Assembly: GCA_903929755.1 (NCBI GenBank) | Contig: CAIYVZ010000033.1 | Coordinates: 1 to 64,000, forward strand | DNA length: 64,000 nt | Direction: 5' to 3' | From: an uncultured Acidobacteriia bacterium | GTDB taxonomy: Bacteria; Acidobacteriota; Terriglobia; Bryobacterales; Bryobacteraceae | Part shown: positions 1-8,667 of the stretch, in pieces | How the letters are laid out: each line of letters opens with the position of its first letter | How positions within the stretch are numbered: position 1 is the stretch's first letter | Program-made: the position numbers and the translations under genes | Notes under the pieces: generated by a model | What the model saw: only the letters and a program-made list of their open reading frames with translations | Told to the model about the DNA's origin: nothing | Database searches by the model: none

Positions 1-87
1 ACGCTTCGTTCGCAAACCACCACAACCGCTGCCAGCCCCTCAGGAGGTCTGGATCAATAAACCACTACAAGTACCCTCAGAGATTAA

Positions 88-300
88 AACTCAGTAATCT
101 ATGCTTCCTGGTGTCTCAAAAGTGTTGACATGCACCGGGTGGAAATCGCGGGCCAGCGCTGGCTTCTGCCCCGGCATGCCTCGTCCACCATGGGAAACAC
201 CGAGATCCTGACGAATAACGAAGTGGAGTTCAGCAACTACCGCAAATTTGCGGCGGACTCCACCGTCACTTTCGCCGAACCGGAGAGCGAAACTCCGTAA
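88..300 (+). pseudogene. C-terminal remnant of a secreted acidobacterial family protein
   Basis: An open stretch ends at a TAA at 298-300; the same frame is closed by stops at 58-60 and 85-87, so only the tail survives. From the ATG at 130 it encodes 56 residues ending in 'EFSNYRKFAADSTVTF'. This matches the end of the secreted protein at 41142-42842 ('DFRNYRKFGADTSITF'), including the preceding 'LLP.H' motif, so both come from one family. The rest of the gene is either lost or lies with frame disruptions left of the window. The fragment abuts the stop codon of the next gene tail to tail. A short expressed peptide from the ATG cannot be excluded but looks unlikely. Confidence 0.6.
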
Positions 301-2580
301 CTACTTCACGGCTACCGTGACAGTAGCCTGACTGGACGCTCCAGCCGTCGTCACCACCACCGGCACGGTCCCCGATACTGTCAGCGGCAGCCGGATATTC
401 AGCTGCACCACGCCCGCCACAATCCCGCCCGCATTCCCCGCATACAGAACTTCCGCAGGCTCCCCGTTTACCGTGACGGTGGTATCGGCAACCAGCGAAG
501 TGGCAGCAGCAGTAATCGTGCCGTCGCCTACCGAGCCTTTTACCCTGCCTCCGCCCGTGCCGTAAAGGACAACGATGTCGCCCGCACTGGCTGGGTTGTT
601 CTCGCCGTTCAGCGAATAGTCCGCATTCAGAATTGCCCCCGGGCCGCTCCCACTTGAATCCGCTGAGAACAGCCCCGGCGCAGCCTCCACCAGGGGCAAG
701 GTCGTTTCCGCCGACGTCTTGCCGTTGTAGATCACCTTCACCTTCACGTCGGAGGCACCAGCCACCGCATACGGCACAATCGCCGTCACAATGGAGGAGG
801 AGGCATAAAATACCGGCCCCGGAATTCCATTGAACAGCACCTGGGTTCCCGCCATGGCCACGCCCATCACCCCACCAGCCGGAACGCTGTTCATCGCAAT
901 TTCAGCGGGCCCAAGATCTACACCCTGAATCGCCAGCATCTCTCCCGGCGCAACACCACCCTGCGCGTAGCTGGCCACATTCGAGATCGACGTCACCAAA
1001 GGCATCGACGAGACCGGACCACTCACCACCGCCCCGAACACCACCAACTGGTTCGAAGCCGATGGAACAAACACTTTGCCATCGGCTGCCGTTGGGTTCA
1101 CAAACTTCACGTACCCGCCCACCGCATCGCCGTCGGCCATATCGCTGTTCCAAATCTCACTCAGACCATCAGCGTTGTACGCATGCAGAACAGCGTGCGA
1201 GGGCAAAGGATAGCTCGCTGGAGCCAGCACCCATAAGACGCCGGTACCGGAATTCACCCCGTTTGCCGAAAGCGTCATCCCCTGGTAAGGGACGTTGAAA
1301 CCGTTCATGCTGCGGGCCACAGGAGCACTGCTGATCTTGCCGCCTGTAATCCGGTAAGCCGTCACCGGCGAATTCACTATATGGCTGTACACCAGGGCTC
1401 CGTCAGGGCGGTTCCAAAGCGCCAGATTGAAGACTCCAAAGTTGCCCGTATCCACACGGCTCACGATGCCCGAATCGTTCACGCTGCCTTTGCCCAGGCT
1501 CGTGCGATCCAGCAGATACAGAACCCCTTGCTTGCCACCCGTCACCAGGAAATTGGTCCCGTCTATCAGAATCGCCCCGCAGGACCCCAGGTCTGTATCC
1601 GAGTCATTCAGATCCTGAAAATTGTAGGGCGCAAACCAGTCCCGCACCCGCAGCCGCCCCGAGTCCAGACGCAGAACATTGTCGGAATAGTTCGAGGTCT
1701 CGTCCGTGGTGCCGTTGCTCGTCACCGCATAAATATTGCCACTGTCATCGGCAGTCAGGCCTCGCCCCGACTGCCAAATCGCTCCCGCCGCGCCGTTCGG
1801 ACTCGCATTGAAGACCGCCAGTTGCGTCTGTACGTTGCGCGCGCTGTAAGCCATAATCCAGCCGTGGTAGGGCGCCGCATCGGCATGCGACCCAAATGCC
1901 ACGTAAACCGCGCCGTCCGTCAGCAGCAACGCCGGGCGCTGCAGGTGCATATCGGGGATGAAGGCAACCGCCCCCCTCACGCTCCCGTCGCCCGCGCCCG
2001 CTACCGAAGCCGCAATCAAGGTCGGCGCCCCAAACTTCTCCAGCCCCGTAGCGAAATCGAGGGCATGCAGCCGATAGAGGTACTTACTCTTCTCCCAGGT
2101 CGCCGCCACTGCATAGATGGTCCCCGTACTGCCGTCAATCACCGGCGTGGACAGAATGCCGTTCTCCGGCATAATGTCCTGATACGTCCCCCAGTCGGAA
2201 TCGTAAGTCGAAGTCGGTACCGACGGTCCCAGGTTCACATTCCACAACGGCACACCCGCCGTATCGGCATCAAAAGCGTATACCGTGTTGTGCATGGTGG
2301 CTACATAAACCACGTTATGCGTTCCCTTGCCCGGTATCGCCACCCCCTGCACATAAAGTGGCTGTGCGTAAATCTGACCATCCACGGTCACAGAAAATTT
2401 CTTCCCGAAACTCCCAGGTTTTACGGTCGCGGGAGACAAAACGGTTTCGTGCACATTCGCGTTCGTCCGCGAGTTCCCGTAGCCTCCCGTCAGTACATTG
2501 GTCTGTGCCGGAGCCAGGCCCGCCACCAATAAATAAAAGGCTGCTGCGATCGATGTGCGCGTATCTTGAGAAGCCGCCAT
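301..2580 (-). CDS. Secreted PQQ-like beta-propeller protein with Solibacter-type C-terminal domain
   Basis: The protein has about 759 residues. A signal peptide (residues 8-26, ending near 'APAQT') is followed by a long PQQ/quinoprotein-like propeller (about 60-510) with repeats such as 'GQIYAQPLYV' and 'GTIYAVAATW'. The C-terminal 210 residues ('ISNVASYAQGGVAPGE...LFSADSSG...VVLYGTGGG') resemble the Ig-like TIGR03437 domain that is very abundant in Solibacter. The ATG at 2580 is preferred over the adjoining TTG because a GGGAGGA site lies about 7 bases upstream. No catalytic cytochrome or metal motif is visible, so an enzymatic role is not supported; extracellular binding or surface structure is inferred. 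It is a single-gene unit. Confidence 0.8.
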   Translation of the reverse strand: MAASQDTRTSIAAAFYLLVAGLAPAQTNVLTGGYGNSRTNANVHETVLSPATVKPGSFGKKFSVTVDGQIYAQPLYVQGVAIPGKGTHNVVYVATMHNTVYAFDADTAGVPLWNVNLGPSVPTSTYDSDWGTYQDIMPENGILSTPVIDGSTGTIYAVAATWEKSKYLYRLHALDFATGLEKFGAPTLIAASVAGAGDGSVRGAVAFIPDMHLQRPALLLTDGAVYVAFGSHADAAPYHGWIMAYSARNVQTQLAVFNASPNGAAGAIWQSGRGLTADDSGNIYAVTSNGTTDETSNYSDNVLRLDSGRLRVRDWFAPYNFQDLNDSDTDLGSCGAILIDGTNFLVTGGKQGVLYLLDRTSLGKGSVNDSGIVSRVDTGNFGVFNLALWNRPDGALVYSHIVNSPVTAYRITGGKISSAPVARSMNGFNVPYQGMTLSANGVNSGTGVLWVLAPASYPLPSHAVLHAYNADGLSEIWNSDMADGDAVGGYVKFVNPTAADGKVFVPSASNQLVVFGAVVSGPVSSMPLVTSISNVASYAQGGVAPGEMLAIQGVDLGPAEIAMNSVPAGGVMGVAMAGTQVLFNGIPGPVFYASSSIVTAIVPYAVAGASDVKVKVIYNGKTSAETTLPLVEAAPGLFSADSSGSGPGAILNADYSLNGENNPASAGDIVVLYGTGGGRVKGSVGDGTITAAATSLVADTTVTVNGEPAEVLYAGNAGGIVAGVVQLNIRLPLTVSGTVPVVVTTAGASSQATVTVAVK

Positions 2581-2623
2581 CAAACCGTCCTCCCTTTTCC
2601 AAACTCTCCAAACCCCATTGACG

Positions 2624-2649
2624 GAAAAAAGTCTCTGTTAGCCTAACAG
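2624..2649 (-). terminator. Possible weak terminator or operator upstream of the propeller gene
   Basis: On the minus strand a perfect 7-bp inverted repeat (CTGTTAG, 1-base loop, CTAACAG; 2635-2649) is followed four bases later by a run of six T. It lies after the argJ-operon tail and before the propeller gene, so it could end the upstream transcript. The stem is AT-rich and short, so an operator role for the propeller gene is equally possible. Confidence 0.35.
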
Positions 2650-2733
2650 ATTATTGGAGTGTACTTTAAGCACACTTTTTATTGTCCGCCTCCACACTTA
2701 CTGTGTGGTGCGTGACGGGGGTGAATTTCAGGT

Positions 2734-3183
2734 CTAACGAATGTTAATGGGGGCCAGAATGGTAGTGGATGACAGGGCAACAATCCGCCACGCGCCCGCC
2801 TCGAGTCTCATGGAAACAGAAATACGTTCCCTGCGACGCTCGGTCGGTCCGTCATCCGCTTGCGATTTAATCTGCAGGTACCAATCGGTGTCCAACACCC
2901 TATCAGCATCTTTTGCGGTTTCCTGCAGTACTTCAATGGAACAAAGTACGTCCGCCTGGGAAACAAGCGCCTGGACCGAGGCGTCCAGTGCTCCGTAACC
3001 CTTCAAGTCCGGGTCAAACGCCGCCATGGCAGCCAGACCGTCACCCTTACTCAGCGCCGAGGCAAACCTCGCCAGCGCGGCATACGGAGTATCCTCCACC
3101 ATCCCGAAGGCAGCCTGCGGCAGGAACGCCACAAGCGCCATCAGGGTGGCAAAGAAGAACCTTTTAGGTCCGGTACGCAGCAT
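2734..3183 (-). CDS. Small secreted protein, possibly NTF2/SnoaL-like
   Basis: This is a 149-residue protein with an N-terminal signal peptide (hydrophobic 'FFFATLMALVAFLPQAAFG'). The mature part begins with a helix and a pattern typical of small alpha+beta cone (NTF2-like) proteins: 'ALARFASALSKGDGLAAMAAF' and, near the end, 'MRLEAGAWRIVAL'. The fold assignment is inference; no catalytic residues can be named. The start overlaps the end of argJ by 20 bases, so it is probably co-translated with the argJ-fmt-def-aroC run, although nothing links its function to arginine synthesis. Confidence 0.6.
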   Translation of the reverse strand: MLRTGPKRFFFATLMALVAFLPQAAFGMVEDTPYAALARFASALSKGDGLAAMAAFDPDLKGYGALDASVQALVSQADVLCSIEVLQETAKDADRVLDTDWYLQIKSQADDGPTERRRERISVSMRLEAGAWRIVALSSTTILAPINIR

Positions 3184-4351
3184 TGATGTGGACGTAGTCC
3201 TCGGTCAGATCGCAGGTCCAGAAAGTCGCCGAACCCTTGCCTTTACCGGTAATCCGGAACACGATGGAAACGTCCGTGTCATCCAGTCTCTGCTTCATAT
3301 CCAGTTCATCAAACGGGCAAGCCAGACCATTGCGGCAGACACGAATGTCCTGCAGTGTGATATCCACCGTGTTCTGGTCGAAGTTCACACCCGAATTGCC
3401 GGCAGCGGAGATAATCCGGCCCCAGTTCGGATCCGAACCCGCGATCGCCGTCTTCACCAGCGGTGAATTCGAGATCGAGCGTGCAATGGAAGCCGCCGAA
3501 GAATCGCTCATCGCGCCGTGTACTTCCACCGAAACCAGCTTCCGGGCGCCTTCGCCGTCGCGGACAATCTGCCGGGCCATCGACTGCAGAGTCTCCGTCA
3601 GAGACTCCTCGAAAATGCTCATTTCCTTCGGATCGGGCCGCACGCCGGAAGCGCCGTTCGCCATCACCACCAGCGTGTCGTTCGTGGAAGTATCGCCATC
3701 CACCGAGATTCGGTTGTAGCTGACTTCGGTCGCCCGCACCAGCATCCGGCGCAGCAACGTTTGCGGAATTACCGCGTCCGTCATCACAAAGCCCAGCGTG
3801 GTCGCCATCCGGGGATGGATCATCCCGGAACCCTTCGTCACACCCGCCACCCGCACCAGACCGCGGCGCAGCGTTACTTCGCGCGACGCGCCTTTCGCCT
3901 GCAGATCCGTGGTCAGAATCGCTCTGGCTACATCCGGAAGCCCGCCCTCGTTGAGCGACTCCACCAGTTCCTCAAGCTTATTGAGGATCAGATCTTCGTC
4001 CAACTCCACCCCGATAACGCCGGTGGAAGCGGGTAGAACCTGCGTCGGTTGCAGCTTCAGTAATTTAGCCAGCGCCTTGGTGGTATTGGCTGCAACGCGG
4101 TCGCCGTTGCGCGTCGCGCAGTTGGCGTTGCCAGCGTTCACCAGAATCGCACCGCAGACTCCTTTTGAGAGCCGCATGTTGGCACGCGCCAGTTTCACCG
4201 GCGCGGCCTGCACTTTGTTCGTCGTGAATACGGCCGCGGCTGCTGCCGGTACCGCCGAGACGATCAGGGCAAGGTCATCCTTCTGCTGTTTGCGAATGCC
4301 CGCGTATGCCGAGGCGTATTTAAATCCCAGGGGTAAATCGAAAGGTCTCAT
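3164..4351 (-). CDS. argJ: Bifunctional ornithine/glutamate N-acetyltransferase ArgJ
   Basis: ArgJ transfers the acetyl group from N-acetylornithine to glutamate (and, in bifunctional forms, from acetyl-CoA), recycling acetyl in cytoplasmic arginine synthesis. The 395-residue length is typical. The self-cleavage site is seen in 'GMIHPRMATTLGF', with the nucleophilic threonine at about residue 184; cleavage before it gives alpha and beta chains. The C-terminus 'YVHINAAYRT' is also family-typical, and 'VNAGNANCAT' is the conserved N-terminal motif. The canonical 'MATML' is here 'MATTL', a mild variation. It lies 24 bases after fmt on the same strand. Whether it is mono- or bifunctional cannot be told from the sequence. 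Confidence 0.95.
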   Translation of the reverse strand: MRPFDLPLGFKYASAYAGIRKQQKDDLALIVSAVPAAAAAVFTTNKVQAAPVKLARANMRLSKGVCGAILVNAGNANCATRNGDRVAANTTKALAKLLKLQPTQVLPASTGVIGVELDEDLILNKLEELVESLNEGGLPDVARAILTTDLQAKGASREVTLRRGLVRVAGVTKGSGMIHPRMATTLGFVMTDAVIPQTLLRRMLVRATEVSYNRISVDGDTSTNDTLVVMANGASGVRPDPKEMSIFEESLTETLQSMARQIVRDGEGARKLVSVEVHGAMSDSSAASIARSISNSPLVKTAIAGSDPNWGRIISAAGNSGVNFDQNTVDITLQDIRVCRNGLACPFDELDMKQRLDDTDVSIVFRITGKGKGSATFWTCDLTEDYVHINAAYRT

Positions 4352-4375
4352 TTTTCCAAATCTTCAGTGCGGCGT

Positions 4376-5305
4376 TTAGCCGCCTAACTGCTCCGCGTCC
4401 ACTAACCGGCTTCCATTGGCGAATACATCTGCCGCCATTCTCTTCCGGCCTTCTGCCTGAACTTCCAGTAATTCCAAAGCCACGCCATCCCCGCCAACGG
4501 CAAACACTCCATGTTCACGTATTAGCGAGCCGGGCGCAAGGTCCCATCGGCGGTCCGTCATCCGTGCACGCCAAACCTGCATGGTCTGTCCCCGGAAAAC
4601 CGTATAGGCTCCCGGCCACGGCAACAGACCCCGAACTTGATTATGTATTTCTTTTGCCGACATGCGCCAGTCGATCCGGCCGTCTTCTTTTTTCAGGATC
4701 GGAGCCCAGGTCGCGCGCGCGTTGTCCTGCGGAATCCTTTTCGCCGTTCCGTCGGCCAACCCTGCCAACGTCTTCACCAGCAGATCAGCTCCGGCCACCG
4801 CAAGCCGCAGACTCAGTTCCAGCGCCGTTTCTTCCGGTCCAATCTCCGTCTCCCACGTATCCACCACGTCGCCGGTATCGAGCCCCGCGTCAATGCACAT
4901 GGTGGTAACGCCCGTCTTTGCGTAGCCCCGGGCCACCGCCCATTGAATTGGCGCGGCACCCCTAAGCTCCGGCAGCACAGAAGCGTGGACGTTCACAATC
5001 CCGAGCGGCGCAATGTCGATCACACTTTGAGGAATAATTTGCCCGTAGCCTACCACCACCATCACATCGGGCGCAAGGGTACCCAGGTACGCAACCGCCT
5101 CCGGCCTGCGGATGCGCTCCGGCTGGTAAACCGGAATCCCATGGCGCAACGCCGCCGCCTTCACGGGAGACGGGATCATTTCCTGCTTCCGGCCCTGCGG
5201 ACGATCCGGCTGCGTCACCACTGCGGTAACTTCAATTCCGGCTTCCAGCATCCGTTCCAGCGTCGCGACGGCAAATTCCGGCGTTCCCAGAAAAACTGCT
5301 TTCAA
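4376..5305 (-). CDS. fmt: Methionyl-tRNA formyltransferase
   Basis: The enzyme formylates initiator Met-tRNA using 10-formyl-tetrahydrofolate. The 309-residue protein shows the N-terminal Rossmann start 'VFLGTPEFAV', the folate/catalytic signature 'NVHASVLPELRGAAPI' (about 105-120) and 'GLDTGD' (about 141-146), then the C-terminal OB-like tRNA-binding domain beginning near 'NQVRGLLPWPGAY'. The start codon is TTG at 5305, only four bases after the def stop, with GGGAG in the def tail as its ribosome site. The def-fmt order is conserved in many bacteria and pairs formylation with deformylation. Confidence 0.95.
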   Translation of the reverse strand: MKAVFLGTPEFAVATLERMLEAGIEVTAVVTQPDRPQGRKQEMIPSPVKAAALRHGIPVYQPERIRRPEAVAYLGTLAPDVMVVVGYGQIIPQSVIDIAPLGIVNVHASVLPELRGAAPIQWAVARGYAKTGVTTMCIDAGLDTGDVVDTWETEIGPEETALELSLRLAVAGADLLVKTLAGLADGTAKRIPQDNARATWAPILKKEDGRIDWRMSAKEIHNQVRGLLPWPGAYTVFRGQTMQVWRARMTDRRWDLAPGSLIREHGVFAVGGDGVALELLEVQAEGRKRMAADVFANGSRLVDAEQLGG

Positions 5306-5309
5306 CTGG

Positions 5310-5834
5310 CTACTCCCACTCGCCCGCCTTCTGCAGCTTCCGGATCTTGCGCTTAATCAGATCCCGCTTCAGTGCGCTCAAATGGCTCAGGAATAAAACC
5401 CCGTTCAGGTGGTCAATTTCGTGCATCATCGCCCGAGCCAGTAACTCTTCCCCGGTAATCTCGAACCACGCCCCCGCTACATCCTGCGCCCGTACCGTGG
5501 CAATTCGCGGACGCCGAACCGGTTCCCGGAAACCTGGAATACTCAGGCAACCTTCTTCACCGGTCTGCTTGCCCTCGGTATACGTCACCTGCGGGTTAAT
5601 CAGGACAATTTGCTCGGGCTCTTCATCTTCGTCGCCCCCGGTGATGTCAATCACCGTCACTCGCTTCGATACATTAATCTGCGGCGCCGCCAGCCCCACA
5701 CCGTGCGCCTTGTACATGGTGTCGAACATGTCCGTAACCAATTGATGCAATTCGGGCGTATCGAACTCCGTTACGGGTTCGGCCACCTGTTCCAGCACCG
5801 GGTTATTCAAATAGCGGACTACTTTTCGGACCAT
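5310..5834 (-). CDS. def: Peptide deformylase
   Basis: This metalloenzyme removes the N-formyl group from nascent proteins. All three diagnostic motifs are present in the 174-residue protein: GVGLAAPQ (45-52), EEGCLS (93-98, metal-ligand Cys96) and HEIDH (138-142, two ligand histidines and the catalytic glutamate). An acidic insertion 'GGDEDEEPEQ' sits between motifs 1 and 2. The gene is directly upstream of fmt with a four-base gap and follows aroC by 19 bases, so these genes are probably one transcript. Confidence 0.96.
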   Translation of the reverse strand: MVRKVVRYLNNPVLEQVAEPVTEFDTPELHQLVTDMFDTMYKAHGVGLAAPQINVSKRVTVIDITGGDEDEEPEQIVLINPQVTYTEGKQTGEEGCLSIPGFREPVRRPRIATVRAQDVAGAWFEITGEELLARAMMHEIDHLNGVLFLSHLSALKRDLIKRKIRKLQKAGEWE

Positions 5835-5853
5835 GGCTTCCTCAGAACCTGAA

Positions 5854-7020
5854 TTAGAACCTTCTAACCTGCTCGGTATACCCGTCGAAGTTGCGCTTCG
5901 CCTCGGTCAGCGAATCGCCGCCGAACTTCTCCAGCATCGCGCCTGCCAGCACTATCGCCACCATCGCTTCGCCGATGACACCAGCCGCCGGCACCACACA
6001 CACGTCGGAACGCTCGTAGGCCGCTTTCGCGGTCTCACGCGTCTCCAGATCCACCGATTCAAGCGGCCGGCGCAGCGTCGAAATCGGTTTCAGGAAGCCC
6101 CGAACCCGTAGTTCCTCGCCATTTGTCATGCCGCCTTCAATACCACCAGCCCGATTCGCGCCGCGGAAGAACCGCCGTTCGTCGTTCTTGTAATGGATGG
6201 TGTCCTGCACTTTGGAGCCGAAACTGCGCGCCCCATCTTCGGCAAACCCCACTTCAACACCCTTCACAGCCTGCATCGAGACAATCGCCTGCGCCAGTTT
6301 ACCGTCCAGACGGGAATCCCAGGTAGCGTGCGAACCCAGCCCAACGGGCAGACCCTTCGCCACTACTTCGAAGATGCCTCCCACCGTGTCACCGGTTCGA
6401 TAGGCTTCATCCACCACAGCTTTCATCTCAACTTCAACTTCAGAATCCACACAGCCCAGCAGAACTTCACGCTTCTTGCTCAGTTCCACAAGCTCTTCCC
6501 AGGTCGCGATTCGGTCCAGGCTCTTCCGGCCCACCGCAATTACGTGACTCAGAATTTCGATGCCGAAATTGGCCAGATACTGCTTCGCAATCGCGCCCAC
6601 GGCAACTCGCGCCGTCGTTTCCCGGGCACTGGCACGCTCCAGAATGTAACGTGCATCGGGGAAGTCATATTTAATGGCCCCGGCCAGATCAGCGTGTCCG
6701 GGGCGGGGTCGGCTGACCTTCTTGTGAAGGGTCAGATCGCCGCCTTCGACAGGCAGAATCTCCGTCCAGTTCCTCCAGTCGGCGTTGGGAATAATCATGG
6801 CGACAGGCGCGCCAATGGTTTTCCCGTGGCGGACGCCTGCGACGACCGAAACCTTATCGGTTTCGATCTTCATGCGCCCACCGCGCCCAAAACCCTGCTG
6901 CCTGCGCCACAGTTCGTGATTTATCGCGTCGATGGCGATTGGTATGCCGGAAGGTAGCCCCGTCAGGGTCGCGACGAGACACTCGCCGTGGGACTCTCCC
7001 GCCGTTTCAAAGCGGAACAT
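5854..7020 (-). CDS. aroC: Chorismate synthase
   Basis: The enzyme converts EPSP to chorismate, the last shikimate step, using reduced FMN. The 388-residue protein starts 'FRFETAGESHGECL', the family signature, and continues with 'RRQQGFGRGGRM' (substrate-binding arginines) and 'RPGHADL'; the C-terminal 'DVCVVPAAGVIGEAM' is also conserved. ATG at 7020 gives the expected N-terminus. It is the first gene of the minus-strand run aroC-def-fmt-argJ. The 258 bases upstream contain no other gene. Confidence 0.96.
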   Translation of the reverse strand: MFRFETAGESHGECLVATLTGLPSGIPIAIDAINHELWRRQQGFGRGGRMKIETDKVSVVAGVRHGKTIGAPVAMIIPNADWRNWTEILPVEGGDLTLHKKVSRPRPGHADLAGAIKYDFPDARYILERASARETTARVAVGAIAKQYLANFGIEILSHVIAVGRKSLDRIATWEELVELSKKREVLLGCVDSEVEVEMKAVVDEAYRTGDTVGGIFEVVAKGLPVGLGSHATWDSRLDGKLAQAIVSMQAVKGVEVGFAEDGARSFGSKVQDTIHYKNDERRFFRGANRAGGIEGGMTNGEELRVRGFLKPISTLRRPLESVDLETRETAKAAYERSDVCVVPAAGVIGEAMVAIVLAGAMLEKFGGDSLTEAKRNFDGYTEQVRRF

Positions 7021-7278
7021 TTTTATTAGAGAGGGATGTGTATCCGAACTTCTATATTGACAGAAATCGGGACTTTACGCCACTGTCAACGGGTTGACGT
7101 GTACCTTTCGCCCCTTACCGTGAACGATTTGAAGCACTTAGCCCCCAAGAGGCGAGGCACTTGCCAATTGCCTCTCTGGCCTCAAAGCCCCTCGCTACAC
7201 AGCAACGTACCCCCCGTCCCCCCCGCATTGCGTTTCTTTTGCTCAACCCAGGCTCCTGCCTGAACTTAAGATCAGCCT

Positions 7279-8667
7279 CTAACCAGCGTCCGGCTCACTC
7301 CGCAGGCCATACTTCTCCATCCGGTAGATCAGCGTCCGCCGGCTAACGTCCAGATACCGGGCAGCCTGACTCTGGTTACCGTGGAATTTCTCCAGTGCGC
7401 GAAACAGCAACTCGCGCTCCACACCCTCCAGACTGATCCCTTCCTCAGGCAACTCCAGTCGAAATCCACCTGCCGTGGCCGAAGCTGCCGGAGCCGTCCG
7501 CATCTCCGAAGGCAAATCCGCCTCGGTCAGCTCCCCGCCCGACGACAGCACCACCATCCGCTCAATCACGTTCTCAAGTTCCCGGATATTTCCTGGCCAC
7601 CGATATTGCGTGAGCGCGGACTTTACCCCGCTGCCCAGGCGCAGCCCCTGAATACCGTGTTTGGCAATCAGCTTGGCAAACAGATGTTGCACCAGTTCCG
7701 GAATATCGTCGCGGCGCTCCCGCAGCGGCGGCAATTCCAGGGGGACCACCGCCAGCCGGTAATACAGGTCCTCCCGAAAGGTTCCGTCTTCCACCATCGC
7801 CTGCAGATTCCGGTGCGTGGCCGCCACCACACGCACATTCACTGTCACCACGCCGGTGGCCCCAATCTTTTCAATCTCGCCGTTCTGCAGCAACCGCAGC
7901 ATTTTCGCCTGGGTTTCGGCAGGCAGTTCGCCTACTTCATCCAGAAACAACGTGCCGCCATCGGCCATCTCCACCTTGCCCGCCTTGGCTATATTGGCGC
8001 CGGTGAACGCTCCCCGCTGGAAACCAAACAGTTCGGATTCAATCAAGTCCTTCGGAATCGCACCACAATTGATCGTCACAAAGGAACGATTCCGACGTCG
8101 GCTGTTATGGTGAATGGCCCGCGCCAGCAGTTCCTTCCCCGTGCCTGTTTCACCCCGGATCAGTACGGTGGAATCATGCTGGGCAACTCGCGAAGCCATT
8201 TCCAGAACCCGCAGCAGAGACTTGGCGTGGCCCACCATGTTTTCGAAACCATACTTCTGATCGAGCGCCGCCCGAAGGTTCCGAACTTCTTCCAGCAGCG
8301 ACTGCCGCTCCATTGCGCGATGCACCGCCACCATCAGCGCTTCGTAGTCAATCGGCTTCGTCACATAGTCGTAAGCCCCGGCCTTCATCGCCTCCACAGC
8401 GGTTTCAACACTGCCAAAAGCAGTGATGATGATCACCGTCGTGTCGCCGTGGTGTTCCCGAATTTCGCGCAGCAACCCCAGACCACCTTCGCCCGGCATG
8501 CGCAGATCGGTGATTACCAGCTTCGGGTTCTGCGACACCAGAATATCGGTCGCCTCCGCCGCGCTGGCCGCTGCCGCCACGCGGTAACCCTCGGCCTCCA
8601 GTTGCATTTTCAGCACCCGGCGGACGCTCGCATCGTCATCCACAACTACAATCATGTTCGAATTCAC
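7279..8667 (-). CDS. NtrC-family sigma-54-dependent response regulator
   Basis: The protein has 462 residues: receiver domain (1-120, phosphoacceptor Asp54 in 'VITDLRMPG', Lys104 in 'TKPID'), AAA+ domain (about 143-375; Walker A GETGTGKE at 172-179; sigma-54 contact loop GAFTGA at 219-224; arginine-rich 'DGTFREDLYYRL'), and a Fis-type helix-turn-helix at the C-terminus ('QSQAARYLDVSRRTLIYRM'). It should activate sigma-54 promoters when phosphorylated. Start GTG at 8667 overlaps the kinase stop as GTGA, with GGAGAGAAG upstream; ATG at 8655 is an alternative. The kinase upstream is its likely partner, and the palindromes at 9819-9867 are its likely sites. Confidence 0.92.
   Translation of the reverse strand: MNSNMIVVVDDDASVRRVLKMQLEAEGYRVAAAASAAEATDILVSQNPKLVITDLRMPGEGGLGLLREIREHHGDTTVIIITAFGSVETAVEAMKAGAYDYVTKPIDYEALMVAVHRAMERQSLLEEVRNLRAALDQKYGFENMVGHAKSLLRVLEMASRVAQHDSTVLIRGETGTGKELLARAIHHNSRRRNRSFVTINCGAIPKDLIESELFGFQRGAFTGANIAKAGKVEMADGGTLFLDEVGELPAETQAKMLRLLQNGEIEKIGATGVVTVNVRVVAATHRNLQAMVEDGTFREDLYYRLAVVPLELPPLRERRDDIPELVQHLFAKLIAKHGIQGLRLGSGVKSALTQYRWPGNIRELENVIERMVVLSSGGELTEADLPSEMRTAPAASATAGGFRLELPEEGISLEGVERELLFRALEKFHGNQSQAARYLDVSRRTLIYRMEKYGLRSEPDAG

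Noticed and set aside
7021-7278. TTGACA-like element on the plus strand in the gap before aroC
   Set aside because: It points away from any plus-strand gene, and no matching -10 was found at the right distance.
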